This document shows positions 1-9,400 of a stretch of 64,000 nt of DNA, piece after piece. A model generated the notes under the pieces. The model made no database searches. It was not told the origin of the DNA and saw nothing but the letters and a program-made list of their open reading frames with translations. Within the stretch, counting starts at the first letter, position 1, and every line of letters begins with the position of its first letter. The DNA lies in the NCBI RefSeq assembly GCF_022179325.1, contig NZ_BPQQ01000047.1, positions 17,607 to 81,606 of the forward strand. Reading direction: 5' to 3'. This DNA comes from Methylobacterium isbiliense. GTDB taxonomy: Bacteria > Pseudomonadota > Alphaproteobacteria > Rhizobiales > Beijerinckiaceae. The position numbers were made by a program, and so were the translations under genes.

Positions 1-109
1 CCGTCTCGCCCTCCGCCGCCGCGGCGGCGCCCGAGAGGCCGCAGGCGAGGAGGATCGTGCCCGCGAGGCGCAGGGCGGCGGCCGGAACCCGGTCGCGGTC
101 AGGACGCAT
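1..109 (-). CDS. N-terminus of an exported protein or lipoprotein, cut by the window edge
   Basis: Only the first 36 codons lie in the window. The ATG is at 109 and reading runs off position 1. The peptide starts MRPDRDRVPAAALR, then has a hydrophobic stretch with LLACG, which fits a lipobox (Cys after LLA), followed by an Ala-rich segment ending in EGET. This looks like a type II or type I signal peptide; the mature protein is not visible. It follows the OmpA-like gene in the same direction, with a strong hairpin between them, so it is probably transcribed separately. Confidence 0.45.
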   Translation of the reverse strand, partial: MRPDRDRVPAAALRLAGTILLACGLSGAAAAAEGET

Positions 110-149
110 GCATCACTCTCCGGCGGGACCCGGACCGGCTGGGAACGAG

Positions 150-177
150 CGCCGGATGCCCTTGCGGGCATCCGGCG
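150..177 (-). terminator. Hairpin terminator after the OmpA-like gene
   Basis: A perfect 12-bp inverted repeat (CGCCGGATGCCC / GGGCATCCGGCG) with a TTGC loop lies 40 bp past the stop of the OmpA-like gene. There is no long U tract, which is common for terminators in this GC-rich genome. It would end minus-strand transcription before the next exported-protein gene. Confidence 0.6.
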
Positions 178-216
178 TGGGAGACGTGGTTCACGGACCC
201 GGGCCGCAGCGGCGGA

Positions 217-870
217 TCAGTAGCGCGAGGCGGATTTCACCCCGGACATGTTGATCGTCGTCACCCGGCGGTTCGCCGGGGCGGTCGGGTTTGCCGAATC
301 CTTGAGCTGCGTCTTGCCGTAGCCGACGCTGACGAGGTTCGCGGCCGGGACGCCGTAATTCTGGACGATGTACTCCTTCACCGCCTCGGCCCGACGCTCG
401 GAGAGCGTCTGGTTCGCCTGGTCGCCGCCCTTGCCGTCGGTGTGGCCGACGATGAGGAAGGTGTTGCCCTTCAGTTCGGGCCGGGCCAGGGCGGCGCCGA
501 GGCTCTTGACCATCGGCAGGGCCTTCGCGCCGATCTTGGCGGAGTTGTAGTCGAACGGGATCTCCAGATCGATGCTCGGCTTGTCGGCCGAGGCCGCCGC
601 GAGCTTGGTGCGCTCGCTGGAGGTCAGCGAGGCGCGGTTGCGCAGGCTGTCGAGGAAGCTGCGGTCCTCGCTGACGCCGCCGTCGCCCCGGACGCTGGTG
701 GAGAGGCTGCGGGTCTGCCCCATCGTCGGCGGCGCCAGCGCCTTGACGATGTCGGCCTCGCTCACCGCGCTCTGGGCCTGGGCGCCCGCGACCGAGGCGA
801 GCAGGAAGAATCCGGTCAGCCATGCCGCCCGCGCCTTGCGCGGCAGGGCGGTACCAAGCGATTCGGTCAT
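217..870 (-). CDS. OmpA-C domain outer-membrane/peptidoglycan-associated protein
   Basis: 217 residues. A signal peptide (about 1-33, hydrophobic WLTGFFLLASVAGA then QAQS) is followed by a linker and a C-terminal OmpA-like domain (about 105-205) with the diagnostic NTFLIVGHTDGKGG segment and the LSERRAEAV helix. This family binds diaminopimelate-type peptidoglycan and anchors complexes between outer membrane and wall. The ATG at 870 was chosen over an upstream in-frame ATG at 1002 because it has AGGAG about 8 nt upstream and starts directly before the signal peptide. It lies 128 bp downstream of the caspase-fold/TPR gene on the same strand, so the two may be co-transcribed. Confidence 0.85.
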   Translation of the reverse strand: MTESLGTALPRKARAAWLTGFFLLASVAGAQAQSAVSEADIVKALAPPTMGQTRSLSTSVRGDGGVSEDRSFLDSLRNRASLTSSERTKLAAASADKPSIDLEIPFDYNSAKIGAKALPMVKSLGAALARPELKGNTFLIVGHTDGKGGDQANQTLSERRAEAVKEYIVQNYGVPAANLVSVGYGKTQLKDSANPTAPANRRVTTINMSGVKSASRY

Positions 871-998
871 CACGATGCTCCTGATCAAAGTCCTAACCAC
901 GTCCAGACGCTCATCGACGTTTCTCGGCATGCCGCCAAGCTCGATTGTTGTCGGCACCCACCTTATCCCCCGTGTCGAGCCGGCGGATGTGTGCCAGC

Positions 999-2606
999 TC
1001 ACCGAAGACCGTACTGCGCAAACTCTTTCTCGAGCCCCGGATCCATCCTGAGGGCGTCGTTGATATCGCTCCGCCCCTCTTCGGCTTCTCCGGTCCGCAC
1101 CCGAGCCAGCCCGCGGCCGTACAGTGAGGATGCCTGCCTTCCATTTCCCTTCAGGGCGGCATCGTAGTCTCGGATGGCGAGCCCGGGAAGTCCTATCTTC
1201 AGATTGACGAGGCCACGACTGTCGAGGGCGTCGGGAAAATTTGGCTTCAGCTTCAGAGCCTCGTTGCAGTCGCGCAACGCTCGATCGAGCTCGTCCATCA
1301 TCGCCCGCACCCAGCAGCGGTTGTTGAGGGCCTCCACGTCCTGCGGGTTGAGCCGGATCACCTCGTCGAAATCGGCCACCGCGAGGTTGTACTCGCGGTG
1401 GATCGCGTAGAGTTGCCCGCGGCGGTAGAGAGCCGAGGCGTCGGTGGGATTGCGCTCCAGCACACGGTTGAGCTCGGCCTTCAGGCGCTCGTCCTCCCGG
1501 GTGTAGGGCACCACCTGTACGGCGACCTTCGGCGCGGGCTTGGGCGCCGGATCGAACTTCTCGATCTCGGCCCGTGCCCGCTCGGCCCAGGCTCCGGTCG
1601 GGAACTTGGCCAGGAAGCGCTCGTAGGCCGCCTTGGTGCCCGTGCGCTTGGCAGCCCCGAACTCGGCGGCCGGGTCGGGAGCGGGCTCGGCCGGGCGCGG
1701 CGGGTCCGGCCGGACAGGTGCCGGGATGTCGATGACGCGGGGCGGCTGCTTCTCGGGCAGGGCCGCCACCGGCTTCTCGGCCGGGGTGGGGGCCGGGGTG
1801 GGGGCCGGCCGCTCGGGCGCGGCAGCGACCGGCCGCGGATCGGTCCAGGCGCCGGGCGCACTGTCCTTGAGGGACGAGTAGACCCAGGGCACCTGGGTGT
1901 TCTGCGTGGCGTTCGACACCGCGGTGCGCACGCGGTCGAAGACCGGGCGGGACACCCCGTCGGCCCCGGCGATCTGGCGGGAGAGCTCTTCGGCAAAGAC
2001 GCTCTTGGCCGTCGTGACCTGTCGCAGCATCAGCCCAGGCTGGGCCGAGTAGAACACCACGGTGTTCGGCGGCGGCTCTCCCATGGGCGCGAGGCCGGTC
2101 GAGAAGCTGCGGAAGCGCCGCTCGAACGGATTGCGGTTGGCCGCGTCGAGCACGACGTATTTCAGATCCGCTCCGCGCCGGTGCAGCTCGCTCAGCAGGC
2201 TGTCGACCCCGATGCCGTCCCGCCGCAGATCCGCCTCCGACCAGATCTGCGCATCCACGGGGACCAAGTAGTTCTGCTTGTTGGACTGGATGCCGTAGCC
2301 ACTGAAATAGAACAGCACGACAGTGCCGGCCTTCACTTTGTCGTAGAGTCGAGCGACGGCCTCTTGCATTGTCCGCTTGGTCGTGTTCTCTTGAACATCG
2401 ACCGAGAATCCCTTCTGCTGCAAAGCAGCCGCCAAGGCTCGAGCATCCTGAACCGGCGTCGTCAGGGGCGCATCACTGTCGGGGTACTGTGCGTTCCCGA
2501 TCACAAGGGCGATTCGATCGCCCTGTCTGCTTTGCGCGATGGCAGGTTGAACCGTCTGGCACACGCTGATCGTGAGCAGAATGCCGACAACCCACAACGC
2601 ACGCAT
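999..2606 (-). CDS. Caspase-fold (peptidase C14) pseudoenzyme with C-terminal TPRs
   Basis: 535 residues with a signal peptide (1-25), so probably periplasmic. The N-terminal caspase p20-like fold is clear: RIALVIGNAQY (31-41), VVLFYFSGYG (96-105), NYLVPVDA and VVLDAAN (151-157). In catalytic relatives the two key motifs read YYAGHG and LDAC. Here the catalytic His is Tyr104 and the catalytic Cys is Ala156, so proteolysis is not expected. A Pro-rich linker (about 270-320) leads to about four TPRs (about 388-530), which fits a scaffold or decoy role. A second caspase-fold protein with both residues intact is encoded at 11474-13534 on the same strand, making a pseudoenzyme/enzyme pair plausible. 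Fold assignment is solid; partner and role are inference. Confidence 0.85.
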   Translation of the reverse strand: MRALWVVGILLTISVCQTVQPAIAQSRQGDRIALVIGNAQYPDSDAPLTTPVQDARALAAALQQKGFSVDVQENTTKRTMQEAVARLYDKVKAGTVVLFYFSGYGIQSNKQNYLVPVDAQIWSEADLRRDGIGVDSLLSELHRRGADLKYVVLDAANRNPFERRFRSFSTGLAPMGEPPPNTVVFYSAQPGLMLRQVTTAKSVFAEELSRQIAGADGVSRPVFDRVRTAVSNATQNTQVPWVYSSLKDSAPGAWTDPRPVAAAPERPAPTPAPTPAEKPVAALPEKQPPRVIDIPAPVRPDPPRPAEPAPDPAAEFGAAKRTGTKAAYERFLAKFPTGAWAERARAEIEKFDPAPKPAPKVAVQVVPYTREDERLKAELNRVLERNPTDASALYRRGQLYAIHREYNLAVADFDEVIRLNPQDVEALNNRCWVRAMMDELDRALRDCNEALKLKPNFPDALDSRGLVNLKIGLPGLAIRDYDAALKGNGRQASSLYGRGLARVRTGEAEEGRSDINDALRMDPGLEKEFAQYGLR

Positions 2607-3012
2607 GACGTCCTCAAAGAAGTGCTCAGCAGCCGCAACTCAGCGGCCGAAGCTTATGGCTTCCGCCCGGCGCTGACAAGTTTAACGGATGCGGCCGGAC
2701 TGTCCGGCCACACCAGATCTCGCGGCCCGCCCCCGTCTGGATTGCGCAGGCCGGAACCCGGGCCGGCCGGGTTCGTCGCCGCCTCGCTCCGGGCCTGCCC
2801 TTCCTTAAGGCGCGCTCCGCCGCGTGGCCGTGCGGCCGCACACCCGCGCCGTCCGGGCCAGGCCGCGACCACAGGGACGGGGACAGCGACGCGGCGCGGA
2901 GCGGCCGACACTTGCCGAAAGCGGCGGCCTCCGTCAGGGTTGAGGCGGCCTGACGGTCCCGGTCGGGTCCAGAGGACGCCCGACGCACCGCCGCTTCGAG
3001 TACGGTGGGACC
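2607..3012. other. Divergent intergenic region, pseudocaspase / PP2C
   Basis: About 400 bp separate the divergently transcribed pseudocaspase and phosphatase genes. Promoters for both should lie here, but I could not pick convincing -35/-10 pairs. Open frames crossing it look like shadows: they lack recognisable domains and ribosome-binding sites. Confidence 0.4.
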
Positions 3013-3834
3013 ATGAAGAAAGACCCTTTCGGTTCCGGGCTGCGGCGCGCGGAGGCCGCGCTCGACCTGGGTTCGGCCTGCCATGCCGGCCGCGTGCGCG
3101 CGCTCAACGAGGACCGTTTCCTGCTCGCGCCCCAGAGCGGCATCTTCGCGGTGGCGGACGGAATGGGCGGCCACGAGGCGGGCGAGGTCGCGAGTTCGGC
3201 GGTGGTCGAGGCTCTGGCGGCCGTGACGCCGGCCGGCTCGGCGAGCGACCTCCTCGACCAGCTCAAGGCCCGTCTCGCCGCCGCCAACTCCGACATCCGC
3301 AAGGTCGGGCACGCGCGCGGGGCGATCGTCGGCACCACGGTGGCGATCCTGCTGGTCTACGAGCCGCACTTCGTCTGCCTGTGGTCGGGCGACAGCCGCG
3401 TCTACCGGGTGCGGGCGGGGGCGATCGCGCAGCTCTCGCGCGACCACACCGAGATCCAATCCCTGGTCGAGCGCGGCGTGATCACCCCGCAGGAGGCGCG
3501 GACCTGGCCGCGCCGCAACGTCATCACCCGGGCGATCGGCGTGCAGGCGGAGCCTGAGATCGACATCGATCACGGCCTGCTCGAAGCCGGCGACCTGTTC
3601 ATCCTGTGCTCGGACGGGCTCACGCATCACGTGGCGGACGGCGAGATCCTGGCCGCGGCGACCGGGGAGCAGGCGGAGCGGGGCGCGCAGGCCGTGTGCG
3701 ACGCGCTCCTCCAGCTCACCCTCGAACGGGGGGCCGCCGACAATGTCACGGTCGTGGCCGTGCGCTACCTCGGGCCGAGCGCCGCCGCGGCGCCCACGCG
3801 GCCGCCCGATGCTCCGGAAGGCCCCCGCGCATGA
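3013..3834 (+). CDS. PP2C-family serine/threonine protein phosphatase
   Basis: 273 residues, cytoplasmic, no signal peptide. PPM/PP2C metal-binding motifs appear in order: RALNEDRF (29-36), VADGMGGHEAG (47-57), LWSGDSRVYRVR (about 122-133), LCSDGLTHHV (about 198-207) and ADNVTVVAV near the C-terminus. Mn/Mg-dependent enzymes of this type remove phosphate from Ser/Thr and reverse the partner kinase. The stop codon overlaps the kinase start (ATGA at 3831-3834), so the pair is translationally coupled. The combination resembles the Stp/PpkA-PppA pairs known from stress and type VI secretion signalling, but no secretion genes are visible in this window. Confidence 0.93.
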   Translation: MKKDPFGSGLRRAEAALDLGSACHAGRVRALNEDRFLLAPQSGIFAVADGMGGHEAGEVASSAVVEALAAVTPAGSASDLLDQLKARLAAANSDIRKVGHARGAIVGTTVAILLVYEPHFVCLWSGDSRVYRVRAGAIAQLSRDHTEIQSLVERGVITPQEARTWPRRNVITRAIGVQAEPEIDIDHGLLEAGDLFILCSDGLTHHVADGEILAAATGEQAERGAQAVCDALLQLTLERGAADNVTVVAVRYLGPSAAAAPTRPPDAPEGPRA

Positions 3835-5621
3835 GCGAGGAGACGGTCTTCATCCCGCCTCCGGCCCGCGGCTCCTTCATCGAGCCCGGGACACGGCTCA
3901 ACGACATCTACGTGATCCGCAGCCTGATCGCCTCGGGCGGGATGGGCGAGGTCTACAAGGGGGAGGCGCTCGCCACCGGGGACGCGGTGGCGATCAAGGT
4001 GGTGAAGCCGGACCTCGCCCGCAACACCTCGGCCCTGGCGCTGTTCCGGCGCGAGGCGTCGGCGCTGCACAACCTCCATCACGAGGCGATCGTCCGCTAC
4101 TTCGTGTTCACGGTCGATCCGAAGCTCGGACTCCCCTATCTGGCGATGGAGTTCGTGGACGGCGTGTCGCTGTCCGAGCGCCTGGAGCAGGGGCCCCTCG
4201 ACGGGCCGACCCTGTGCCTGCTGCTGCGCCGCCTCGCCGCCGGCCTCCAGGCCGCGCACGATCTCGGGATCATCCACCGCGACGTGTCGCCCGACAACGT
4301 CATCCTGCCCGGCGGCAACGTCGCGCGGGCCAAGCTGATCGATTTCGGCATCGCCCGGGCACCCAGCACCGACGGCACCGTCATCGGGGGCGGATTCGCC
4401 GGCAAGTATTCCTACGTCTCGCCCGAGCAGCTCGGCCTGTTCGGCGGGGAGGTGACGCCGAAATCCGACCTCTACAGCCTGGGCCTGCTGCTGGCGCACG
4501 CGGCGCGGGGCCGGGCCCTCGACATGGGCAGCAACCACGTCGACGTGGTCGAGAAGCGGCGGCGCGTCCCGGACCTGTCGGGGATCGACGAGCGGATCCG
4601 GCCGATCCTGCAGGCGATGCTGCAGCCGAACCCGAAGGACCGGCCCGCCGACATGGCGGCGGTCGCGGCCTGGGCGGCCGTGGAGCCGCGGGCTCCGCGC
4701 CGCCTGCCGATGGCGGCGCTGATCGCGGGGGGCGGCGGACTCGCGACCGCGGCGATCGCGGCGGTGGCCTATCTCGCCCTGCCGGCGCGCCAGCCGGACC
4801 CGCCCGCCCCGCCGACGCCGACCGCGAGCGTGGCGCCCGCCCCGCCCGTCACGGTCCCCCTCCCCCCTCCCCCGCCGGCCGAGCCGGTGCGGGTGGAGCC
4901 GTCGCCGGCGCCGGTCAAGCCGCCGATCGTCTCCCTGCCCGATCCCGGCGACGATCCGGACGAGCCGCCGCGCCAACGTCGCGACCAGCCCGCCGTGACG
5001 GTGAGCGCCGAGGAGGTCGAGAGCTTCATGCGGCGCTACGACGGCGGCGACTGCTTCTTCATCACGCCCGTCTCGACGCAGCCGCCCGACATTCTGGTGG
5101 ACGCCTTCGGCCGGTCGACCCAGCCGTTCCACGCCTTCGACAGGGCGTTCCAGAGCGCGCTCGGGGTCGAGCCGCACATCAGCCTGCGGCAGGTCACCGA
5201 GGCGCAGTGCCCGCTCGTCAACTTCCTGGCCCGTCACTACCCGCAGCGCGACGCGCGGGCGGCCAACATCGCCATCACCTCCGATCTCCTGCACAACGGC
5301 CAGGACCTCGTCGGCACGGTGGAGACGCGCAGCGACCGCAACGTCGACCTGCTGCTGATCGGGGATGACGGGCGCGTGACCAATCTCGGGCGCTTTGCCC
5401 GGCGCAACGGCGACACGGTGCGCTTCTCGATGCGGGTCGAGGGCTCGGGCGCGCCGCGCCCGCAGGTGGTTCTGGCGGTCACGAGCCAGAAGCCGCTCAC
5501 CAGCCTGCGGTCCGGGATCAACGCCCGGGCCGACCAGCTCTTCCGCCAGATCGGCGACGAACTCGACCGCGACCCCCGTCCGGCGGGGATCGCGGTCACC
5601 TACTTCAAGCTCGGGGGATGA
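3831..5621 (+). CDS. Transmembrane Ser/Thr protein kinase with unknown extracytoplasmic domain
   Basis: 596 residues. The Hanks-type kinase domain (about 25-285) has the glycine loop ASGGMGEV (34-41), VAIKVV with Lys56, HRDVSPDN with catalytic Asp151 and Asn156, and IDFGIAR (170-176). A single membrane helix (about 293-317) is followed by a Pro-rich linker (about 320-370) and a roughly 220-residue C-terminal domain that should face the periplasm. I do not recognise that domain; it carries several Cys and may sense an envelope signal. The start ATG at 3831 overlaps the phosphatase stop; a longer upstream reading frame was rejected because it only overlaps the phosphatase in another frame. The HRDxSPDN variant replaces the usual Lys of HRDLKPxN with Ser. 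Confidence 0.92.
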   Translation: MSEETVFIPPPARGSFIEPGTRLNDIYVIRSLIASGGMGEVYKGEALATGDAVAIKVVKPDLARNTSALALFRREASALHNLHHEAIVRYFVFTVDPKLGLPYLAMEFVDGVSLSERLEQGPLDGPTLCLLLRRLAAGLQAAHDLGIIHRDVSPDNVILPGGNVARAKLIDFGIARAPSTDGTVIGGGFAGKYSYVSPEQLGLFGGEVTPKSDLYSLGLLLAHAARGRALDMGSNHVDVVEKRRRVPDLSGIDERIRPILQAMLQPNPKDRPADMAAVAAWAAVEPRAPRRLPMAALIAGGGGLATAAIAAVAYLALPARQPDPPAPPTPTASVAPAPPVTVPLPPPPPAEPVRVEPSPAPVKPPIVSLPDPGDDPDEPPRQRRDQPAVTVSAEEVESFMRRYDGGDCFFITPVSTQPPDILVDAFGRSTQPFHAFDRAFQSALGVEPHISLRQVTEAQCPLVNFLARHYPQRDARAANIAITSDLLHNGQDLVGTVETRSDRNVDLLLIGDDGRVTNLGRFARRNGDTVRFSMRVEGSGAPRPQVVLAVTSQKPLTSLRSGINARADQLFRQIGDELDRDPRPAGIAVTYFKLGG

Positions 5622-5624
5622 GGG

Positions 5625-5894
5625 TCAGGGCATCCGCTGCAGCAGGCGGATGCCTTCGATCTCGAAGCGGGTGAAGCCGCGCGAGACGGCCACCGGCTCC
5701 CAGGCGTGCCACGCGGCGGGACCGCGCCATCCGGCCTCCGCGACGATGACCCGCGGCGCCCGCACCTCGCGCGGCCCGCTCCATTCGCAGGCGTACGGAC
5801 CCCAGGCGCGGCAGGGCATCGCCTGCGCGGAGGTCGCCGCCAGGGGAGCCGCGAGGACGAGGGCCGACAGAAGCGTGGCAGCGCGCAAGGTCAT
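5625..5894 (-). CDS. Small secreted protein ending in an IEGIRLLQRM tail
   Basis: 89 residues. The signal peptide is clear (hydrophobic 3-20, cleavage near SAQA-M). The mature part is short (about 64 residues) with two Cys (PCRAWGPYACEW), several Trp, and a C-terminal FEIEGIRLLQRMP. No family recognised. A second tiny secreted protein 180 bp upstream on the same strand ends in IEGLRRLERMR, so the two tails are clearly related. It ends 3 bp from the stop of the convergent kinase gene. It may be a substrate or ligand of the surrounding signalling system; that is inference. Confidence 0.65.
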   Translation of the reverse strand: MTLRAATLLSALVLAAPLAATSAQAMPCRAWGPYACEWSGPREVRAPRVIVAEAGWRGPAAWHAWEPVAVSRGFTRFEIEGIRLLQRMP

Positions 5895-6076
5895 GATGGT
5901 CTCCGGAAAGGGAAGGGATCAGACGTGATCCGGCGATGATTGTGCGTGCGGGGTCGAGATGGAGTGTCTCGCCGCCGAATGCAAGCTTCACCGCCGATGA
6001 TATGCGCGCAGGACACCGATCTAGACTGTGCGCGAGCGCACGCGAGCGACGGATGGTCGGGCGCCTGGAGAGCGGC

Positions 6077-6292
6077 TCAGCGCATCCGCTCCAGGCGGCG
6101 CAGGCCCTCGATGGAGGCGCGGCCGAAGCGGCGCGGGGCTGCCGGCGGGCGCAGGCCCGGCCCGCGGGGGCGGGAGACGGCGGATGCGGACGAGGCGCGT
6201 GCGCGCAGCCGCGCATCGCTGCCGGGCGCCGCCGCCTCGACCGGCGCGGCGCCAGCGATCAGGAGGCCGAGCGTGAGAATGAAGCGGAGCAC
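6077..6292 (-). CDS. Tiny secreted basic protein ending in an IEGLRRLERM tail
   Basis: 71 residues from a GTG start at 6292, preceded by GGAG at good spacing. It has a signal peptide (LRFILTLGLLIAGAAPVEA) and an Arg/Ala/Pro-rich mature part ending RASIEGLRRLERMR. The last 10 residues match the pattern IEGxRxLxRM of the neighbouring 89-residue protein. A long overlapping reading frame that continues upstream on this strand is a shadow of the autotransporter. Function unknown. Confidence 0.5.
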   Translation of the reverse strand: MLRFILTLGLLIAGAAPVEAAAPGSDARLRARASSASAVSRPRGPGLRPPAAPRRFGRASIEGLRRLERMR

Positions 6293-6363
6293 CCTGGATC
6301 TCCGGGCCGGTGGCGTGACGGGTCCCGTCGATGCCAACCGGCACCTGAACGCCGGATGAGAAA

Positions 6364-6391
6364 GAAGGCCCGGCCGTGAGGCCGGGCCTTC
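6364..6391 (-). terminator. Rho-independent terminator of the autotransporter gene
   Basis: A perfect 12-bp stem (GAAGGCCCGGCC / GGCCGGGCCTTC) with a 4-nt loop lies 24 bp past the autotransporter stop. On the minus strand it is followed by a T-rich run (TTTCT), giving a classic intrinsic terminator. Confidence 0.85.
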
Positions 6392-6414
6392 GGAGATCGC
6401 TTCGTGCGGATCGG

Positions 6415-9400
6415 TCAGAACGAGGAGAACTGGTAGCGCAGACCGGCGCGGCCGCCGCCCGCCACGAGATCCTCGCCGACCCGGAAGTCGCCCCGGATGA
6501 AGCCGGACAGGCCGGTCTTCAGGTTGAAGAAGTTGATCGACGCCTGGACTTCGCCGCGCGCCTTCCCCTGATCGCGCAGGCCGGACACGCTGGCGATGCC
6601 GCCCGTGAAGGCGCCGCTCAGGCCGGATTCGGTCAGCACTGTGTAGACGTAGCCGGTGATGCTCGGCTCGATGCGGATGTTGTCCTGCACGAACTCGGTG
6701 CCGACCCGCGCCCCGATGCGGCCGCGCAGGGCGTCGCCATCCACCAGCGGCACGCCGGTGGCGGTGAAGCGGGCCTGCTGGTCGAAGTGCGTCGAGATGT
6801 ATTCGAGGCCGGCGGTGGGCTCGACGTAGACGTTGTTGTCGAGCTGGACGCGGTAGCCGACGTTGGTGGTGAAGTTGTAGTTCTGGAGACCCGTCGACTG
6901 GCGCAGCAGCGGCCCGACGATGTCGAGGCCGAGCAGGTCGACCTTGAACAGGGCGTCCACGAACCACGGCCCGTTCAGGTAGGTGCCGTACACGCCGACC
7001 GTGCCGCCGTCGTAATCCTGCTGGCCCGCGCCGCGGTTGAGCCGCACCGAGGAGGTCGTGTAGCCGGCCATGACGCCCAGGATCAGGCCGTCGTCGGGCT
7101 TGGTGAGCCCGCTCATCACCACGTCGGCGCCGCCGAGGAAGCCCGCGGTGGACTGGTTGTAGCCGAGGTCGCGGAAGAAGTTGTTGCCCGCGAAGGTGAA
7201 GCTGGTGGAGCCGGTGCGCCGCTCGAGGTCGCCGAAGCCGCGCGCCCAGATCGCCGGGCGGGACTTGGTCTCGGGCGGCGGCGGGGCGAGGTTCGGCGCG
7301 ATCGGATCCTTGCTGACGAGCGCCGAGTACTGGGACAGGCCGTTGTACTGGAGCGCCTGCGGGATCGAGGTCTGGCCGGTCTGGAGCGCGGTGCGCACCT
7401 CGGTGACGCGGTCGAGCACGGCGGTGCCGCCCTGGGTCGAGATGGTGCGCGCCGCGATGACCGCCGTGGGGGCCGACAGGCCGACCGCGTTCGGCACCGC
7501 CCCGACGGCGATCGTGCTGCCGCCCCCGGCGAGATCCGAGCGCACCAGCACCGCTTCCAGCGTGCCGAAATTCTGGGTGCCGGCGAGCGTGAAGGCGTTC
7601 GCGTTGAGCGTGGTGCCGGTCTGGACGATCACCGGCGAGGTGGTGAAGGGCGTGGTCGGCGTGAGGTTGTTCACGAGCACGCCGGTCGTGCCGCTCGCCG
7701 CGCCGGTGATGACGAGACGGTCGGCGCCGCCGGTCTGGCTCGACGTGTTGACGAGCAGCGTGCCGTTGCGGCCGACATAGTCGCCGGCGATCGTGAGCTG
7801 GCCGCTCGCGGTCGGGGTGCGCAGGTCGAGGGTGCCCGCGTTGGTGACGCGCGACAGGTTCGCGAACGTCGCCGTCTGGCTGCCCAGGGCGACGACGCCG
7901 GTGTTGTCGAGGGAGCCGCCGCCGAAGTTGCTGGTGAGGGCCGTCGCGAAGCGGCCCGAGTTGGTGAAGGTGGAGCCGTTGCTGAGCAGGACGCCGCCCG
8001 TGATGGTGCCGGCGTTGTCGAGCCGGGTCGCCACCGTGCTCTGCGCCGTGTTGACGGCGTAGCCGGAGGTGCCGGTGATCGAGCCCGAATTGCCGATCGT
8101 GAGGAGCGCGGCCGAGGCGCCGGTGGTCGGGCCGGCGGCGGCGGCATCGATGCCGAGGGCGGCGATGATGCTGCCGGAATTGGCGAGCTTCAGGTTCCCG
8201 TTGAGGGTCCGGGCGAACACGCCGACGCCGTTCGCCGTGATGGCGCCGGTGTTGAGGATGCTGAGGCTCCGGGAGCCGGCCCCCTCGCCGCGCGGCGCCG
8301 CGACGGCCGCGATGCCGACGGCCTGCGCCGTGATGGTGCCGGCGTTGGTGACGGCGGCGTTGCCGCCGAGCGCCGCGATGCCGATGCCCGGGAAGGGCTG
8401 CGTGACGCCGTCGGACAGGATCGTGCCGCCGAACCGGCTGAATTCCTGGCCGATATCGGTGATGCCGGGCAATTGCCCGCGGACCCGGCTCGGGATCGCC
8501 GCGATGTCGGCGCCGTAGGTCAGCGTGCCGGTGTTGACCACCGAGACGGCCTCCGTCCCGTAGGCGGCGAGTCCCGCCTCGCGGAACGCGACGGTGCCCG
8601 AATTGGTCACAGCCGCATTGCTGGAGAGCGTCGCAGCGCCGATCGCCCCCGTGATGGTGCCGGAATTGGTGAGGGCGGTGTTGGCGGCGTAGACGCCGAT
8701 GATCCCGACCGGCGCCGTGATGGTGCCGCCGTTCGTCACCGCGAGCGTGCCGAGGCCGTTGCGGGCCAGGATGCCCACCGTGCCGGCGGTGATCCGGCCG
8801 AGCGTGGTGACGGTGGCCGGGCCGGCGTAGCGCCCGCCGTCGATCTCGATGCCCGCGCCGGCCGGCGCGTTGATCGTCGCGCTCGCGTTGACGTTGACCG
8901 TCACGCCCGCGGTGGCGCTGGTCGGCATCACCATCACGGCGCTGCCGGTCGCGCCGGCGTTGATGGTCGTGTTGTCGAGGACGTTGAGCGTGAAGGTGTT
9001 GAGCGGCGTGTAGAAGATGCCGCCGTCGTAGACGCGGTTGGGGCCGCAATTGGCCACCGTGGTGGTCGAGGCGTTGTCGCCCGCGCCGCAGCTGCGGGCG
9101 AACACCACCGTGCCGTTGCGGACCGGGAACAGGAACTGCCCCGGCACCGTGCCGTTGCCGCCGGTGGCCAGCGCGTTCGGGCCGCCGTCCAGGAGGGCGC
9201 CGTTGACGAGGGAGCCCGGCAGTTCGAGGAAGGTGCCGGCCGCGCCCGTGCCCGCCGAGTAGCCGGCCGAGGCCGAGGTGCCGCCCAGGCCGTTGGTGCC
9301 GCCGCTCGCGTCGCCGGTCTCGAACTGGATGCGGTTGTAGTTGAAGTAGATGTCGAAGTTGCCGGCGCCGGTGTCCTGGCGCCCCGCCAGGATGAGCTGG

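Noticed and set aside
1398-3557. 719-codon open frame opposite the pseudocaspase gene
   Set aside because: No domains, Gly/Arg/His-rich composition typical of antisense shadows in GC-rich DNA; the opposite frame encodes a clear caspase/TPR protein.
217-5621. Type VI secretion locus
   Set aside because: A kinase, PP2C, FHA and OmpA-C combination recalls T6SS control genes, but no structural T6SS gene (TssB, TssC, ClpV, Hcp, VgrG) is in the window.
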